Assembly (NCBI GenBank): GCA_038258425.1
Contig: JBBSPV010000019.1
Location: 1 to 64,000 of the forward strand
Length of the DNA stretch: 64,000 nucleotides
Source of the DNA: DATLGB01 sp038258425
Lineage (GTDB): Bacteria; Actinomycetota; Thermoleophilia; Solirubrobacterales; Solirubrobacteraceae
Direction of reading: 5' to 3'
Shown here: positions 49,128-60,200 of the stretch, in pieces
Layout: each line of letters starts with the position of its first letter
Position numbering within the stretch: position 1 is the first letter of the stretch
Notes under the pieces: generated by a model
Databases searched by the model: none
Told to the model about the DNA's origin: nothing
What the model saw: the letters and a program-made list of their open reading frames with translations, nothing else
Made by a program: the position numbers and the translations under genes

Positions 49128-51962
49128 ATGCTGCTCGGGCGAGTGGCGGAGCGCGACCGCCTCGAAGGTCTGCTCGCGCGGGCGCGGGCGGGGACCAGCG
49201 GCGTGCTCGTCGTCCGGGGCGAGCCGGGGATCGGCAAGACCGCCCTGCTCGACCACGTGGCCGGCAGCGTCTCCGCGAGCGCGCGGATCCTGCGGGCCCG
49301 CGGCGTCGAATCCGAGCTCGAGCTCGCCTTCGCGGGGCTCCACGAGCTCCTGGCACCCGTCCTGGGCGAGCTGGGCCGCGTGCCGGCCCGGCAGGCGGCC
49401 GCGCTGCGTGCGGCGCTCGGCCTCGAAGCCGCGGACGCCGCGGAGCGCCACCTCGTCGGCGCCGCGACCCTGGCGCTGCTCGGCGCGCTGGCCGAGGAGC
49501 GTCCCGTCCTCGTCCTCGTCGACGACGTCCAGTGGTTCGACGCGCCGTCGGCCGGCGCCGTCGCCTTCGCCGCCCGACGGCTGCTGGCCGACGCCGTGAC
49601 GGTCGTGCTCACCCTGCGCGCCGGGGAGACCTCGCCCGTCGGCGCCGTCGGCTTCGACGAGCTGACGCTCGATGGCCTCACGGCCGCCGACGCCCGCGCG
49701 CTGCTCGAGGCGCACGCCGGGCACCCGGTGTCGGAGGGAACCGCCGGCTGGCTGCACGCGGCCACGGGCGGCAACCCGCTCGCGCTCGTCGAGCTCGCCC
49801 GCGACGTCCCCCGGCTGCCGCCCGGGCCGGTCACCGACCACGCGCCGGTCGGCCCGCGGCTCGAGCGCGCGCTCGGACGCCGGCTGGACGGGCTGCCGCC
49901 CGCCGCGCGCCCCGCCCTGCTCGCCGCCGCCGTCGCCGACACGGAGGACGCCGCGCCCCTGTTGGCCGCCGCCGCGGAGCTCGGCGGCACGCTGGCCGCC
50001 CTCGAGGCGGCGGAGGCGCAGGAGCTCGTCACGCTCGGGGCCGGTCGGGTGGCGTTCCGCCACCCGCTCGTGCGCTCCGTCGTCCTCGCCCGCGCCGGCG
50101 GGCCGGAGCGGCGCGCGGCGCACCGCGCCTACGCCGCCGCGCTCGGCCCGGAGGGCGACGCGCCCGCAAGTCCGGTGGGCGGCGGCGCGCTCGCCCTCCG
50201 CGACCGTCGCGCGTGGCACGCCGCCGCCGGCGCGGTCGAGCCCGCCGAGGCGGTCGCGGGCGGGCTGGCCGCCACGGCGACCCGGGCCGCTGCACGCGGC
50301 GGGCACGCCGCCGCCACGGCCGCGTTCGAGCACGCGGCGCGGCTGACCCCGGAGCCGGCCCGGCGCGCCGAGCGGCTGCGGTGCGCGGCCGACGCAGCGT
50401 GGCTCGGCGGCGACGCGCCCCGGGCGCTGGCCCTGCTGAAGGAGGCCGCAGCGCTTCCCGCCTCCGCCGTCGCGGCCGCTGCGGCCGCTCACCTGCGCGG
50501 CCGCGTGCTCGCGCGCCACGGCCCCGTGCCGCTGGCGGTCGCCGTGCTGCGCGACGGCGCCGAGCGGATCGCCCCCCAGGCGCCCGCGCAGGCGAGCGAG
50601 ATGCTCGCCGAGGCCGCATACGCGGCGGCGTACACGAGCGCCGGGGACGAGATGTTCCGGCTCGCCGGCCGCGCCGTCGGCCTCGCCCCGGCGGGCGACG
50701 CCCGGGCGCGCTGCCTGGCCGCGCTCGCGTTCGGAGCCGCCCTGGTGCTGCGCGGCGACGCCGAGGCCGCGGGCTGGCTGCGGCAGGCTGCCGCTCTGAT
50801 CGACGTGACGCCCGCGCTGCGCGACGACGTGCACGTCGCGGCGCTGCTCGGGGTCCCGGCCACCTTCCTGCGCGCCGAGCCCGCGGCGTACGGGCCCCTG
50901 GCGCACGCGGTCATGCGCGCCCGCGAGCGAGGCGCCGTCGGCGTGCTCCCGTTCGCGCTGTTCTTCGTCGGGGCCGGCGCGCTCGGCAGCTCGCGCTGGA
51001 CGGAGGCGGCGGCGAGCTTCGCGGAGGCGGTGCGGCTCGCGGAGGAGGCCGGCCTACCCGTGGACGCGGCCGCCTCGCGCGCGGGGCTCGCCCGCCTGGA
51101 GGCGCGCCGCGGGGCCGGCGCCGCGGAGGCGCACGCTCGGGCGGCCCTCGCGCAGGCGCAGGCCCTCGGCATGCCGCTGTTCGAGGCGTGGGCGATGCAC
51201 GCCGAGGGTGACCTCGCGTGGGGGCGGGACGACCTCGAGGGCGCGGTCGCCGCCTTCGAGGCGAAGCTCCGCGTGCTCGAGCAGGCCCGGCTCGGCGATC
51301 CCGACCTCTCGCCGGCGCCCGAGCTCGTCGAGGCGCACGTGCGGCTCGGCCGAGAGGGGGCGGCGCGGGAGCTCGCGGAGCGCGCGGTCGCCGCCGCCGA
51401 GGCCAAGGGCCGCCCGTGGGCGCTCGCCCGCGCCCGGCGCGCCGAGGGCCTGGTGGTCGCCGACGACGAGGCGGCGCTCGATCGCTTCTCCGCCGCCCTC
51501 GCGCTGCACGGTCAGGAGCCGGACGGGTTCGAGTCCGCGCGCACCGAGCTGTGTCTCGGCGAGCGCCTGCGCCGCGCGGGGCGCCGTGCGGAGGGGCGCG
51601 CGCCGCTGCGATCCGCGCTCGACGGCTTCGAGGCGCTCGGCGCCGCACCCTGGGCCGAGCGGGCCGCCGCTGAGCTCAGGGCGACCGGCGAGACCGTCCG
51701 CCGGCGCGATCCGAGCACGCTCGACGAGCTGACGCCGCAGGAGCTGCGCATCGCGGTGATGCTGTCGGAGGGCGCGACGACCCGTCAGGCCGCGGCGGCG
51801 CTCTACCTCAGCCCGAAGACCGTCGAGTACCACCTGCGTCACGTGTACCTCAAGCTCGGCGTGCACTCGCGCGCCGCGCTGGCCGAGGTGATGGCCGGTC
51901 AGAGCAGCTCGGCGATGAGCGCCGCCGCGCGCTCCGCGCCGCCCGTCTCGACGGGGCGGTAG
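49128..51962 (+). CDS. large ATP-binding LuxR-family (LAL-type) regulator
   Basis: 944 aa from ATG 49128. The N-terminal STAND-type ATPase (AAA_16) has VLVVRGEPGIGKTALLDHVA at about 25-45 and VLVLVDDVQWFDAPSAGAVA near 128. A long alanine-rich, TPR-like helical region follows (about 290-870). The C-terminal LuxR helix-turn-helix is LTPQELRIAVMLSEGATTRQ then LSPKTVEYHLRHVYLKLGVH. LAL regulators respond to inducers such as maltotriose in relatives; the target here is unknown. The last ~20 residues overlap the convergent glycosyltransferase gene by 64 nt. Confidence 0.93.
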   Translation: MLLGRVAERDRLEGLLARARAGTSGVLVVRGEPGIGKTALLDHVAGSVSASARILRARGVESELELAFAGLHELLAPVLGELGRVPARQAAALRAALGLEAADAAERHLVGAATLALLGALAEERPVLVLVDDVQWFDAPSAGAVAFAARRLLADAVTVVLTLRAGETSPVGAVGFDELTLDGLTAADARALLEAHAGHPVSEGTAGWLHAATGGNPLALVELARDVPRLPPGPVTDHAPVGPRLERALGRRLDGLPPAARPALLAAAVADTEDAAPLLAAAAELGGTLAALEAAEAQELVTLGAGRVAFRHPLVRSVVLARAGGPERRAAHRAYAAALGPEGDAPASPVGGGALALRDRRAWHAAAGAVEPAEAVAGGLAATATRAAARGGHAAATAAFEHAARLTPEPARRAERLRCAADAAWLGGDAPRALALLKEAAALPASAVAAAAAAHLRGRVLARHGPVPLAVAVLRDGAERIAPQAPAQASEMLAEAAYAAAYTSAGDEMFRLAGRAVGLAPAGDARARCLAALAFGAALVLRGDAEAAGWLRQAAALIDVTPALRDDVHVAALLGVPATFLRAEPAAYGPLAHAVMRARERGAVGVLPFALFFVGAGALGSSRWTEAAASFAEAVRLAEEAGLPVDAAASRAGLARLEARRGAGAAEAHARAALAQAQALGMPLFEAWAMHAEGDLAWGRDDLEGAVAAFEAKLRVLEQARLGDPDLSPAPELVEAHVRLGREGAARELAERAVAAAEAKGRPWALARARRAEGLVVADDEAALDRFSAALALHGQEPDGFESARTELCLGERLRRAGRRAEGRAPLRSALDGFEALGAAPWAERAAAELRATGETVRRRDPSTLDELTPQELRIAVMLSEGATTRQAAAALYLSPKTVEYHLRHVYLKLGVHSRAALAEVMAGQSSSAMSAAARSAPPVSTGR

Positions 51963-54004
51963 TCGACCTCGCGCCCGATCTCCTCGGCGATCGCCTGCGC
52001 GATGACGTCCGGCGTCGCGGTCTCGAAATCCATGCGGCGCCCGGCGCCGTAGCGCTCGAGCCGGTGGTGCACATGGAAGTGCTGCTCGAAGTGGTGGCGC
52101 AGCGGGAAGTACAGGAACGGTCGCCGGTTGGCGGTGAGCTCCATGGCCGTGGTCAGGCCGCCCTGGACGACCGCGAGGTCGCAGGCGGCGAGGTGCCGGT
52201 AGAGGTCGGGGACGTAGGCGCGGACCTCGAGCCCGTCGTGGCGCGGCAGCGACGCCGGGTCGATGCGCGGGCCCGCCACGACGACCATGCGCAGCCCGTC
52301 CACCCGCCGGGTGGCCTCGGGGAAGGCGCGCATCACCCGCTCCAACAGCGATCGGCCCACCCCGGAGCCGCCCACGGTGACGAGGCAGACCTGCTCGTCC
52401 GGCCCGTACCCGAGCTCGGCGCGCAGCTTCTCGCGATCGGCGAGCGGAGCCGGATCGAACCCGGTGACGTAGCCGGCGAAGTCGTAGTGCGCGCCGGTCC
52501 AGTCGGCGATGGCGGGCAGGCCGGGACCGAAGGTCTCCGCCACGACGTCCTCCGGGTCGCCGACGAAGATCGCCCGGTCGCGCACGCGCGGGAAGCGCTC
52601 GATCTGCTCGAGCATCTCGGCGTTGTGGTCGGCGGTCAGACCGGCCTCGGGCTCGCCGCCGTCGGGCATCGGCAGCCACCCGACGAAGTCGGTGAGCCAC
52701 GCGTAGGCGGCCCGCTTGACCTCGGGGTTCTCGTGCAGGTAGTAGTCGATCTCCCAGCCCTCGTCGGCGATCCACAGGTCGTAGGGCTGCTCGCGCACGA
52801 GGTCGTCGAAGACCATGAAGTTGGCCACGAGGATCTCGTCCATCCTGCGCCAGGCGCCGAAGCAGTGCAGGTCGTGCTCGGCGGACTCGGACTCGATGTG
52901 GTGGGATTCGTTGGCCAGGTGCCGGCTGGCCGGGTGCACGTGCTCACCGGCGGCCTGAAGCGCCGCGGTCACGGGATGCTGCGCGAGCCAGTCGATCTCG
53001 AGGTCGGGGTGCAGCCGCCGCAGCTCACGGGCGACGGCGACGTCGCGCCGGGCGTGGCCGAGCCCGATCGGCGAGGACAGATACAGCGCCCGCTTGCCCC
53101 GCTTGCCGGCCCGCGTCCAGGTCCTCGTCGCCGGCGGGGGCGCGACGAACTCGCGGATCAGCCGGTTGACGCGCACCGGGTCGCGGGCGTGCGGGCAGTG
53201 CCCGGAGCCCTCCAGCGCGACGAGCGAGCCCCCGATCTCCTCGGCGACCCGCTCCCCGACGACGTACGGCCGGACCGCGTCGTCGGTGCCGTGGATCACG
53301 AGCACGGGGCAGACGACTCGGCGGCAGAGGCGCGCGAAGGCCTCCGGGTCGTGCAGCTCCCGCCCGAGGACGGTGAGCGCGAGGGTCTCGGGCGTCGTCT
53401 CCAGGGCCCAGCCGACGCAGTCCTCGATCTGCTTCGTCGAGTGCGGCTCGGTGAACGCCTGCCCGAAGAAGAACTCGAGGAACTCGCGGTAGTGGTCGAG
53501 CCAGAAGTGGCGGTTGTACATGCCCCAGTCCTCGTGGGTCTCGCGCTGCTCGTCGAAGGGCCGGGTGACGTGGGCGGCGTCGAGCACGAACGGCGCGGCG
53601 GGCGCGATGAAGACCGCGCCCGCGACCCGCTCCGGGTGCTCGGCGGCCAGCAGCGTCCCCCACAGGACCCCGGCCGACAGCGCGACCAGGACGGCGCGCG
53701 CCGTCCCCGTCGCGTCCATGACGGCGAGCGCGTCGGCGGCGATCTCGCGCTCGGCGTAGGCCTCGGCGGTGCCCGGCCGGTCGGAGCCGCCGTTGCCGCG
53801 CCCGTCGAAGGTCACCACCCGCGCGTGGCGGGCCAGATACGGGATCTGGCCCTTCCAGTGGCGCGAGTGGACGATCGACCAGGTCGGCAGCAGCAGCACC
53901 GTCGGGTCGCCCGAGCCGTAGACCTCGTAGGCCACGCGCACCCCGTCGCGCTCGACGTGGCCGGTCTCGTCCGGATAGAGGGCGCGGGTCTGCTCGTCGT
54001 GCAT
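51899..54004 (-). CDS. alpha/beta-hydrolase fused to a MurG-like glycosyltransferase
   Basis: 701 aa from ATG 54004. Residues about 15-295 are an alpha/beta hydrolase: VLLLPTWSIVHSRHWKGQIP, nucleophile elbow ALSAGV (the first Gly of GxSxG is Ala), acid HGTDDAVRP and catalytic His in GSGHCPHARD. Residues about 310-700 are a GT-B glycosyltransferase: SSPIGLGHARRDVAVAREL, VCLVTVGGSGVGRSLLERVM and AACDLAVVQGGLTTAMELTA with LRHHFEQHFHVHHRLERYG. No frameshift or stop lies between, so this appears to be a true fusion. It is followed on the same strand by nothing and preceded, 17 nt away, by a methyltransferase gene. Confidence 0.88.
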   Translation of the reverse strand: MHDEQTRALYPDETGHVERDGVRVAYEVYGSGDPTVLLLPTWSIVHSRHWKGQIPYLARHARVVTFDGRGNGGSDRPGTAEAYAEREIAADALAVMDATGTARAVLVALSAGVLWGTLLAAEHPERVAGAVFIAPAAPFVLDAAHVTRPFDEQRETHEDWGMYNRHFWLDHYREFLEFFFGQAFTEPHSTKQIEDCVGWALETTPETLALTVLGRELHDPEAFARLCRRVVCPVLVIHGTDDAVRPYVVGERVAEEIGGSLVALEGSGHCPHARDPVRVNRLIREFVAPPPATRTWTRAGKRGKRALYLSSPIGLGHARRDVAVARELRRLHPDLEIDWLAQHPVTAALQAAGEHVHPASRHLANESHHIESESAEHDLHCFGAWRRMDEILVANFMVFDDLVREQPYDLWIADEGWEIDYYLHENPEVKRAAYAWLTDFVGWLPMPDGGEPEAGLTADHNAEMLEQIERFPRVRDRAIFVGDPEDVVAETFGPGLPAIADWTGAHYDFAGYVTGFDPAPLADREKLRAELGYGPDEQVCLVTVGGSGVGRSLLERVMRAFPEATRRVDGLRMVVVAGPRIDPASLPRHDGLEVRAYVPDLYRHLAACDLAVVQGGLTTAMELTANRRPFLYFPLRHHFEQHFHVHHRLERYGAGRRMDFETATPDVIAQAIAEEIGREVDYRPVETGGAERAAALIAELL

Positions 54005-54020
54005 GCCGAGGGGGATCGTC

Positions 54021-55100
54021 TCAGGGACGTGCCTCGAGCACGAGGTTGAACGGCGTCTCCGCCGCACGGCGCACGCGGGTGAAGCCGGCGGACTCGAGCA
54101 CCTCGGTCAGCCGCGCCTCGCCGGCCTGGGCCCCGAGCGCGAGGCCGACGTCCTGGGAGAGCGAGCTCGGCGTGCACAGCAGCGTCGAGAACGCGTAGTA
54201 GGCGCGCCCGACCGGGTTGAGGTTCTCCTGCACGCTGTCGCCGGCGCGCGGCTCGACGATCATCCACGCGCCGTCGGGCGCGAGGGCGGCGCGCACGTGC
54301 CGCGCCGCGCCGGCCGGGTCGCCCATGTCGTGCAGGCAGTCGAAGCTCGTGACGAGGTCGTAGCCCTCGGGCGCCAGGGCGTCCGCGGGGGCGACGGTGA
54401 ACGAGGTGCGGTCCGCGACGCCGGCCTCGGCGGCCAGCCGGCGGGCCTCCTCGATCGAGCCGGCGTGGGCGTCGGACCCGTCCACGGTCGCGTTCGGGTA
54501 TCCCTGCGCGATGAGGATCGACGAGACGCCGTGGCCGCAGCCGACGTCGGCCACGCGGCCGCCGCGGGTGAGGCGCTCGTGCACGCCGTCGAGGGCGGGG
54601 ATCCAGGCCCCGACGACGTTCGCGCGGTAGCCGGGCTCGAAGAAGCGCCGGCAGCCCTCGAAGACGTCGTGCGTGTGCTCGTGCCAGCCGTAGCCGGTGC
54701 CCGTGGCGAACGCCTCGGCGATGTCGTCGCGCGCGTCGGCCGAGCCGAGCGCGAGCCGGAACCCGCCGGCCACGAACGCCGGGCTGTCGGGGTGGGCGAA
54801 CATCATCGCCTGCTCGGTCGACATCGAGTAGCGCTCGCCGGCCGCCTCGTAGTCGACCCAGCCGCTGGCGGCCTGGGCGTTGAGCCACTCGCGGACGTAG
54901 CGCTCGGCGGTGCCGGTGCGCCGGGCGAGCTCGGAGGAACTCAGCGGGCCGGCGTCGGCCAGCTCGCGGTAGAGGCCCAGGCGGTCGCCGATGACGACCA
55001 GCGCGGCGTTGACGGTGGCGCCGAACTCGACGACGGCCTGACCGAGCAGCTCGTTCAGGCGGTCCTCGTCGAGGGGCGGGGACGCGGTGGTGGTGGACAT
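54021..55100 (-). CDS. class I SAM-dependent methyltransferase with N-terminal winged helix
   Basis: 359 aa from ATG 55100, 6 nt after a TAGCTT box (55107-55112). Residues about 20-110 form an O-methyltransferase-like winged-helix dimerisation domain (ALVVIGDRLGLYRELADAGP, LARRTGTAERYVREWLNAQA). The SAM-binding domain begins VADVGCGHGVSSILIAQGYP and continues with YDLVTSFDCLHDMGDPAGAA. It probably forms an operon with the hydrolase-glycosyltransferase fusion, suggesting joint modification of a small molecule or glycolipid. Confidence 0.9.
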   Translation of the reverse strand: MSTTTASPPLDEDRLNELLGQAVVEFGATVNAALVVIGDRLGLYRELADAGPLSSSELARRTGTAERYVREWLNAQAASGWVDYEAAGERYSMSTEQAMMFAHPDSPAFVAGGFRLALGSADARDDIAEAFATGTGYGWHEHTHDVFEGCRRFFEPGYRANVVGAWIPALDGVHERLTRGGRVADVGCGHGVSSILIAQGYPNATVDGSDAHAGSIEEARRLAAEAGVADRTSFTVAPADALAPEGYDLVTSFDCLHDMGDPAGAARHVRAALAPDGAWMIVEPRAGDSVQENLNPVGRAYYAFSTLLCTPSSLSQDVGLALGAQAGEARLTEVLESAGFTRVRRAAETPFNLVLEARP

Positions 55101-55106
55101 GGCGCG

Positions 55107-55112
55107 AAGCTA
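55107..55112 (-). promoter_or_regulatory. -10 box TAGCTT of the methyltransferase operon
   Basis: TAGCTT on the minus strand ends 6 nt upstream of ATG 55100; a leaderless start is likely. Confidence 0.45.
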
Positions 55113-55206
55113 CGGGGGGTCCGCGGCGCTCGCCTCAGGGGGGCCACCTAGTGCCGTGCGCCGGCGGCGCTGGGCACCTCCGGCGCGACGTGACACGATC
55201 TCGCGG

Positions 55207-55650
55207 GTGACCAGCAGTCCCGCCGCGGCGCAGCACCTGCACGACCTGGCGCGGCTGCGCCGCGTCCGCGACCGGATCGACCGCGAGTACGTCCAGCCGC
55301 TGGACGTCGAGGCGCTCGCCCGCGACGCGCACATGTCGGCCGGCCACTTCAGCCGCGAGTTCCGCCGCGCCTACGGCGAGTCGCCGTACGGCTATCTGAT
55401 GACCCGGCGCATCGAGCGCGCGATGGCGCTGCTGCGTCGCGGCGACCTCAGCGTCACCGAGGTCTGCTTCGCGGTCGGCTGCTCGTCGCTGGGCACCTTC
55501 AGCAGCCGCTTCACCGAACTGGTCGGGATGCCGCCGAGCGCCTACCGGCGCCACGAGGCGGACGCGACCGCGGGGCTGTTGTCGTGCGTGGCCAAGCAGG
55601 TGACCAGACCGGTCAGGAATCGAGAAGCGCGGACCCCGAGCCGCACGTAG
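55207..55650 (+). CDS. short AraC-family regulator (DNA-binding domain only)
   Basis: 147 aa from GTG 55207; the frame is open upstream but the residues there look unconserved. It consists of the two helix-turn-helix motifs only: VEALARDAHMSAGHFSREFR with GESPYGYLMTRRIERAMALL, and VTEVCFAVGCSSLGTFSSRF with LVGMPPSAYRRH. No sensor domain is present. It is 1-10 nt ahead of a VOC gene and then a UvrA-like gene, a cassette seen in many actinobacteria, and probably controls it. Confidence 0.88.
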   Translation: MTSSPAAAQHLHDLARLRRVRDRIDREYVQPLDVEALARDAHMSAGHFSREFRRAYGESPYGYLMTRRIERAMALLRRGDLSVTEVCFAVGCSSLGTFSSRFTELVGMPPSAYRRHEADATAGLLSCVAKQVTRPVRNREARTPSRT

Positions 55651-55651
55651 C

Positions 55652-56071
55652 GTGACGGCCATGGACATCACCATCCACTCCAGCATGCTCCCGCACGACG
55701 ACCCGGACACCGCCCTGGCCTTCTATCGCGACACCCTCGGCTTCGAGGTCCGCAACGACGTCGAGCACGGCGGGATGCACTGGATCACCGTCGGTCCCGC
55801 CGAGCAGCCCGGCACGTCGATCGTGCTGCACCCGGCGGGCGTCATGCCCGGGATCACCGACGACGAGCGCGACGTCATCGCCGCGATGATGGCCAAGGGC
55901 ACCTACGCCATGATCAACCTGGCCACGCCCGACCTCGACGGCACCTTCGAGCGGGTGCAGGCCGGCGGCGCCGAGGTCGTCCAGGAGCCGACCGAGCAGC
56001 CGTACGGCGTGCGCGACTGCGCCGTCCGCGATCCCGCGGGCAACCTGATCCGCATCAACGAGCTGCGCTGA
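55652..56071 (+). CDS. VOC-family protein in the AraC-UvrA2 cassette
   Basis: 139 aa (GTG 55652; ATG 55661 is the more likely start, giving MDITIHSSMLPHDDPDTALA). It has the VOC fold, with YRDTLGFEVRNDVEHGGMHW in the first module and AMINLATPDLDGTFERVQAG and VRDCAVRDPAGNLIRINEL in the second. It may bind or modify a drug-like molecule, as bleomycin-resistance relatives do. It ends 2 nt before the UvrA-like start. Confidence 0.9.
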   Translation: MTAMDITIHSSMLPHDDPDTALAFYRDTLGFEVRNDVEHGGMHWITVGPAEQPGTSIVLHPAGVMPGITDDERDVIAAMMAKGTYAMINLATPDLDGTFERVQAGGAEVVQEPTEQPYGVRDCAVRDPAGNLIRINELR

Positions 56072-56073
56072 GC

Positions 56074-58454
<2,381 letters not shown>

Positions 58455-58458
<4 letters not shown>

Positions 58459-58874
58459 CCCTCGAGCTCGCGCACGCGCCGCTCGACCTCGGCCTCGACG
58501 TCGAGCGGCGGCTCGCCGCGGCGCATCCGCCGGTGGTTGCGGGCCACGACCAGGTCGCGGACCTCGGCGCGAACGCCCGCGTCGACCACGGGCGCGGTGA
58601 GCCGCGCGAGCTCGGCCTCCACGTCGACGACCTCCCGCCCAGCCGCGGCGCGGCGCGCGTTGCGCGCCTCGAGCATCTGGCGGATCTCGGCGTCGCGCTC
58701 CGCCAGGCCGGCCGCCGAGCCGGTCGGCGGGCCGCCGGAGGCCCCGTCCTCCTCGAACAGGCCGCCCTTGCCGATCTCGTCGTAGGCGTTGGCCGACAGC
58801 GCGAGGGAGACGAGCGCGCCGACGACGCCCACCGCGACCGCGCCGAAGAGGACGTAGGCGAAGGCGTCCTGCAT
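58455..58874 (-). CDS. hypothetical membrane-anchored protein with helical tail
   Basis: 139 aa from ATG 58874. There is one N-terminal membrane helix (about 5-28, AYVLFGAVAVGVVGALVSLA), then YDEIGKGGLFEEDG and a charged helical region (ERDAEIRQMLEARNARRAAA, then VRDLVVARNHRRMRRGEPPL). The YDEIGKGGL segment after the helix looks like a conserved element of a family of small actinobacterial proteins; the function is unknown. Its TAG stop and the UvrA TAG stop are the two strands of one CTAG. Confidence 0.75.
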
Positions 58875-58923
58875 GCTCAGACAGTGTGCCGGACGGGCTG
58901 CCGCCCCGGGGGACGGGAGGGGG

Positions 58924-58959
58924 TATCCTGCTGTCCAGCATCGTTGACTGACCAGTCAA
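58924..58959 (+). promoter_or_regulatory. promoter and TetR/FadR-type operator of the acyl-CoA dehydrogenase gene
   Basis: TATCCT (58924-58929) is a likely -10 box. Fifteen nt downstream is TTGACTGACCAGTCAA (58944-58959), a palindrome with 6-bp arms TTGACT and AGTCAA. A site overlapping the transcription start implies repression by a TetR-family fatty-acid regulator, none of which is encoded nearby. Confidence 0.65.
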
Positions 58960-59005
58960 TCGTCCCCGGGCCGACCGCGTCGCCGGGCTGATCAAGGAGC
59001 CACCA

Positions 59006-60172
59006 GTGGTCGATTTCACGCTGACCGACGAGCAGAAGGCGTTGCGCGAGATGGCGCACGACTTCGCCGCCAAGGAGATGCGCCCCAAGGCCTGGGAGTT
59101 CGACAAGGACGGCACCTGGCCGCAGGAGATCCTCGAGAAGGGCTGGGAGCTCGGCCTCATGAACGCCCACATGCCCGAGGAGTACGGCGGGCCGGGAGCG
59201 TCCTTCTTCGAGGGCGCGCTGATCGCGGAGGAGATCGGCTGGGGCTGCTCGGGCATCGGCACGTCGCTCACCGCCAACGGCCTCGCCCTGGCGCCGCTCG
59301 TGCTCGGCGGCTCGGAGGAGCTCAAGCAGAAGGTCCTGCCGCAGTTCTCCGAGGCACCGCTGCTCGCGTCCTTCTGCCTCACGGAGCCCGACGCCGGCTC
59401 GGACGTCTCCGGGATGCGCACGACGGCGGTCCGCAAGGGCGACACGTACGTCCTCAACGGCTCCAAGTGCTTCATCACCAACGGCCAGTACGCCGACTGG
59501 TACACGGTCTACGCCAAGACGGACAAGGAGGCCGGCCACCGCGGCATCTCCGCCTTCATGGTCCCCCGCGACGACACCGTCACCGTGGACAAGAAGGAGG
59601 ACAAGATGGGCCAGCGGGCGTCCAACACCGCGACCATCACCTTCAACGAGACCGAGATCCCCGCCCAGCACCTCATCGGCGAGGAGAACCACGGCTTCAA
59701 ACTCGCGATGATGACCCTCGACCGCACGCGTCCGGGCGTGGCGGCGCTGGCCACGGGCATCGCCCGGGCGGCGCTCGAGTTCGCCACGGACTACTCCAAG
59801 CAGCGCGTCCAGTTCGGCGTGCCGATCGCCATGCACCAGGGGATCCAGTTCATGATCGCCGACATGGCGACCAAGGTGCACCTCTCGCGCCTGGCCATGT
59901 GGATGTCCGCCGTCCTGCTGGACTCCGGCGCGCGCAACACGATCGAGTCCTCGCACGCGAAGCGCTTCGCGGCCGACTCCGCGATGGAGGTGACCACGGA
60001 CGCCGTGCAGGTCTACGGTGGCTACGGGTTCATGAAGGAGTATCCCGTCGAGAAGCTCATGCGCGACGCGAAGATCATGCAGCTCTACGAGGGCACCGCC
60101 CAGATCCAGCGCCTCGTCATCGCACGCGAGACGCTGCTGCCGCGCCGCCTCGAGGAGCCCGCCGCCGCGTAG
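59006..60172 (+). CDS. acyl-CoA dehydrogenase
   Basis: 388 aa from GTG 59006 with AGGAG at 58995. The usual three-domain layout is seen: N-terminal helices (FTLTDEQKALREMAHDFAAK), middle beta domain (ASFCLTEPDAGSDVSGMRTT, NGSKCFITNGQYADWYTVYA) and C-terminal helices (QFGVPIAMHQGIQFMIADMA, VYGGYGFMKEYPVEKLMRDA). The catalytic base is the Glu of MQLYEGTAQIQR, about residue 362, as in short/medium-chain enzymes. It carries out the first step of fatty-acid beta-oxidation. The TetR-type operator upstream fits lipid-responsive control. Confidence 0.95.
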   Translation: MVDFTLTDEQKALREMAHDFAAKEMRPKAWEFDKDGTWPQEILEKGWELGLMNAHMPEEYGGPGASFFEGALIAEEIGWGCSGIGTSLTANGLALAPLVLGGSEELKQKVLPQFSEAPLLASFCLTEPDAGSDVSGMRTTAVRKGDTYVLNGSKCFITNGQYADWYTVYAKTDKEAGHRGISAFMVPRDDTVTVDKKEDKMGQRASNTATITFNETEIPAQHLIGEENHGFKLAMMTLDRTRPGVAALATGIARAALEFATDYSKQRVQFGVPIAMHQGIQFMIADMATKVHLSRLAMWMSAVLLDSGARNTIESSHAKRFAADSAMEVTTDAVQVYGGYGFMKEYPVEKLMRDAKIMQLYEGTAQIQRLVIARETLLPRRLEEPAAA

Positions 60173-60200
60173 CCGGCCGTCGCCGCGCGGGTGCTCCGGC

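Noticed and set aside
52452..52470. GGATCGAACCC-like sequence recalling a tRNA T-arm on the minus strand
   Set aside because: It lies inside the glycosyltransferase coding sequence and no acceptor or anticodon stem can be drawn around it.
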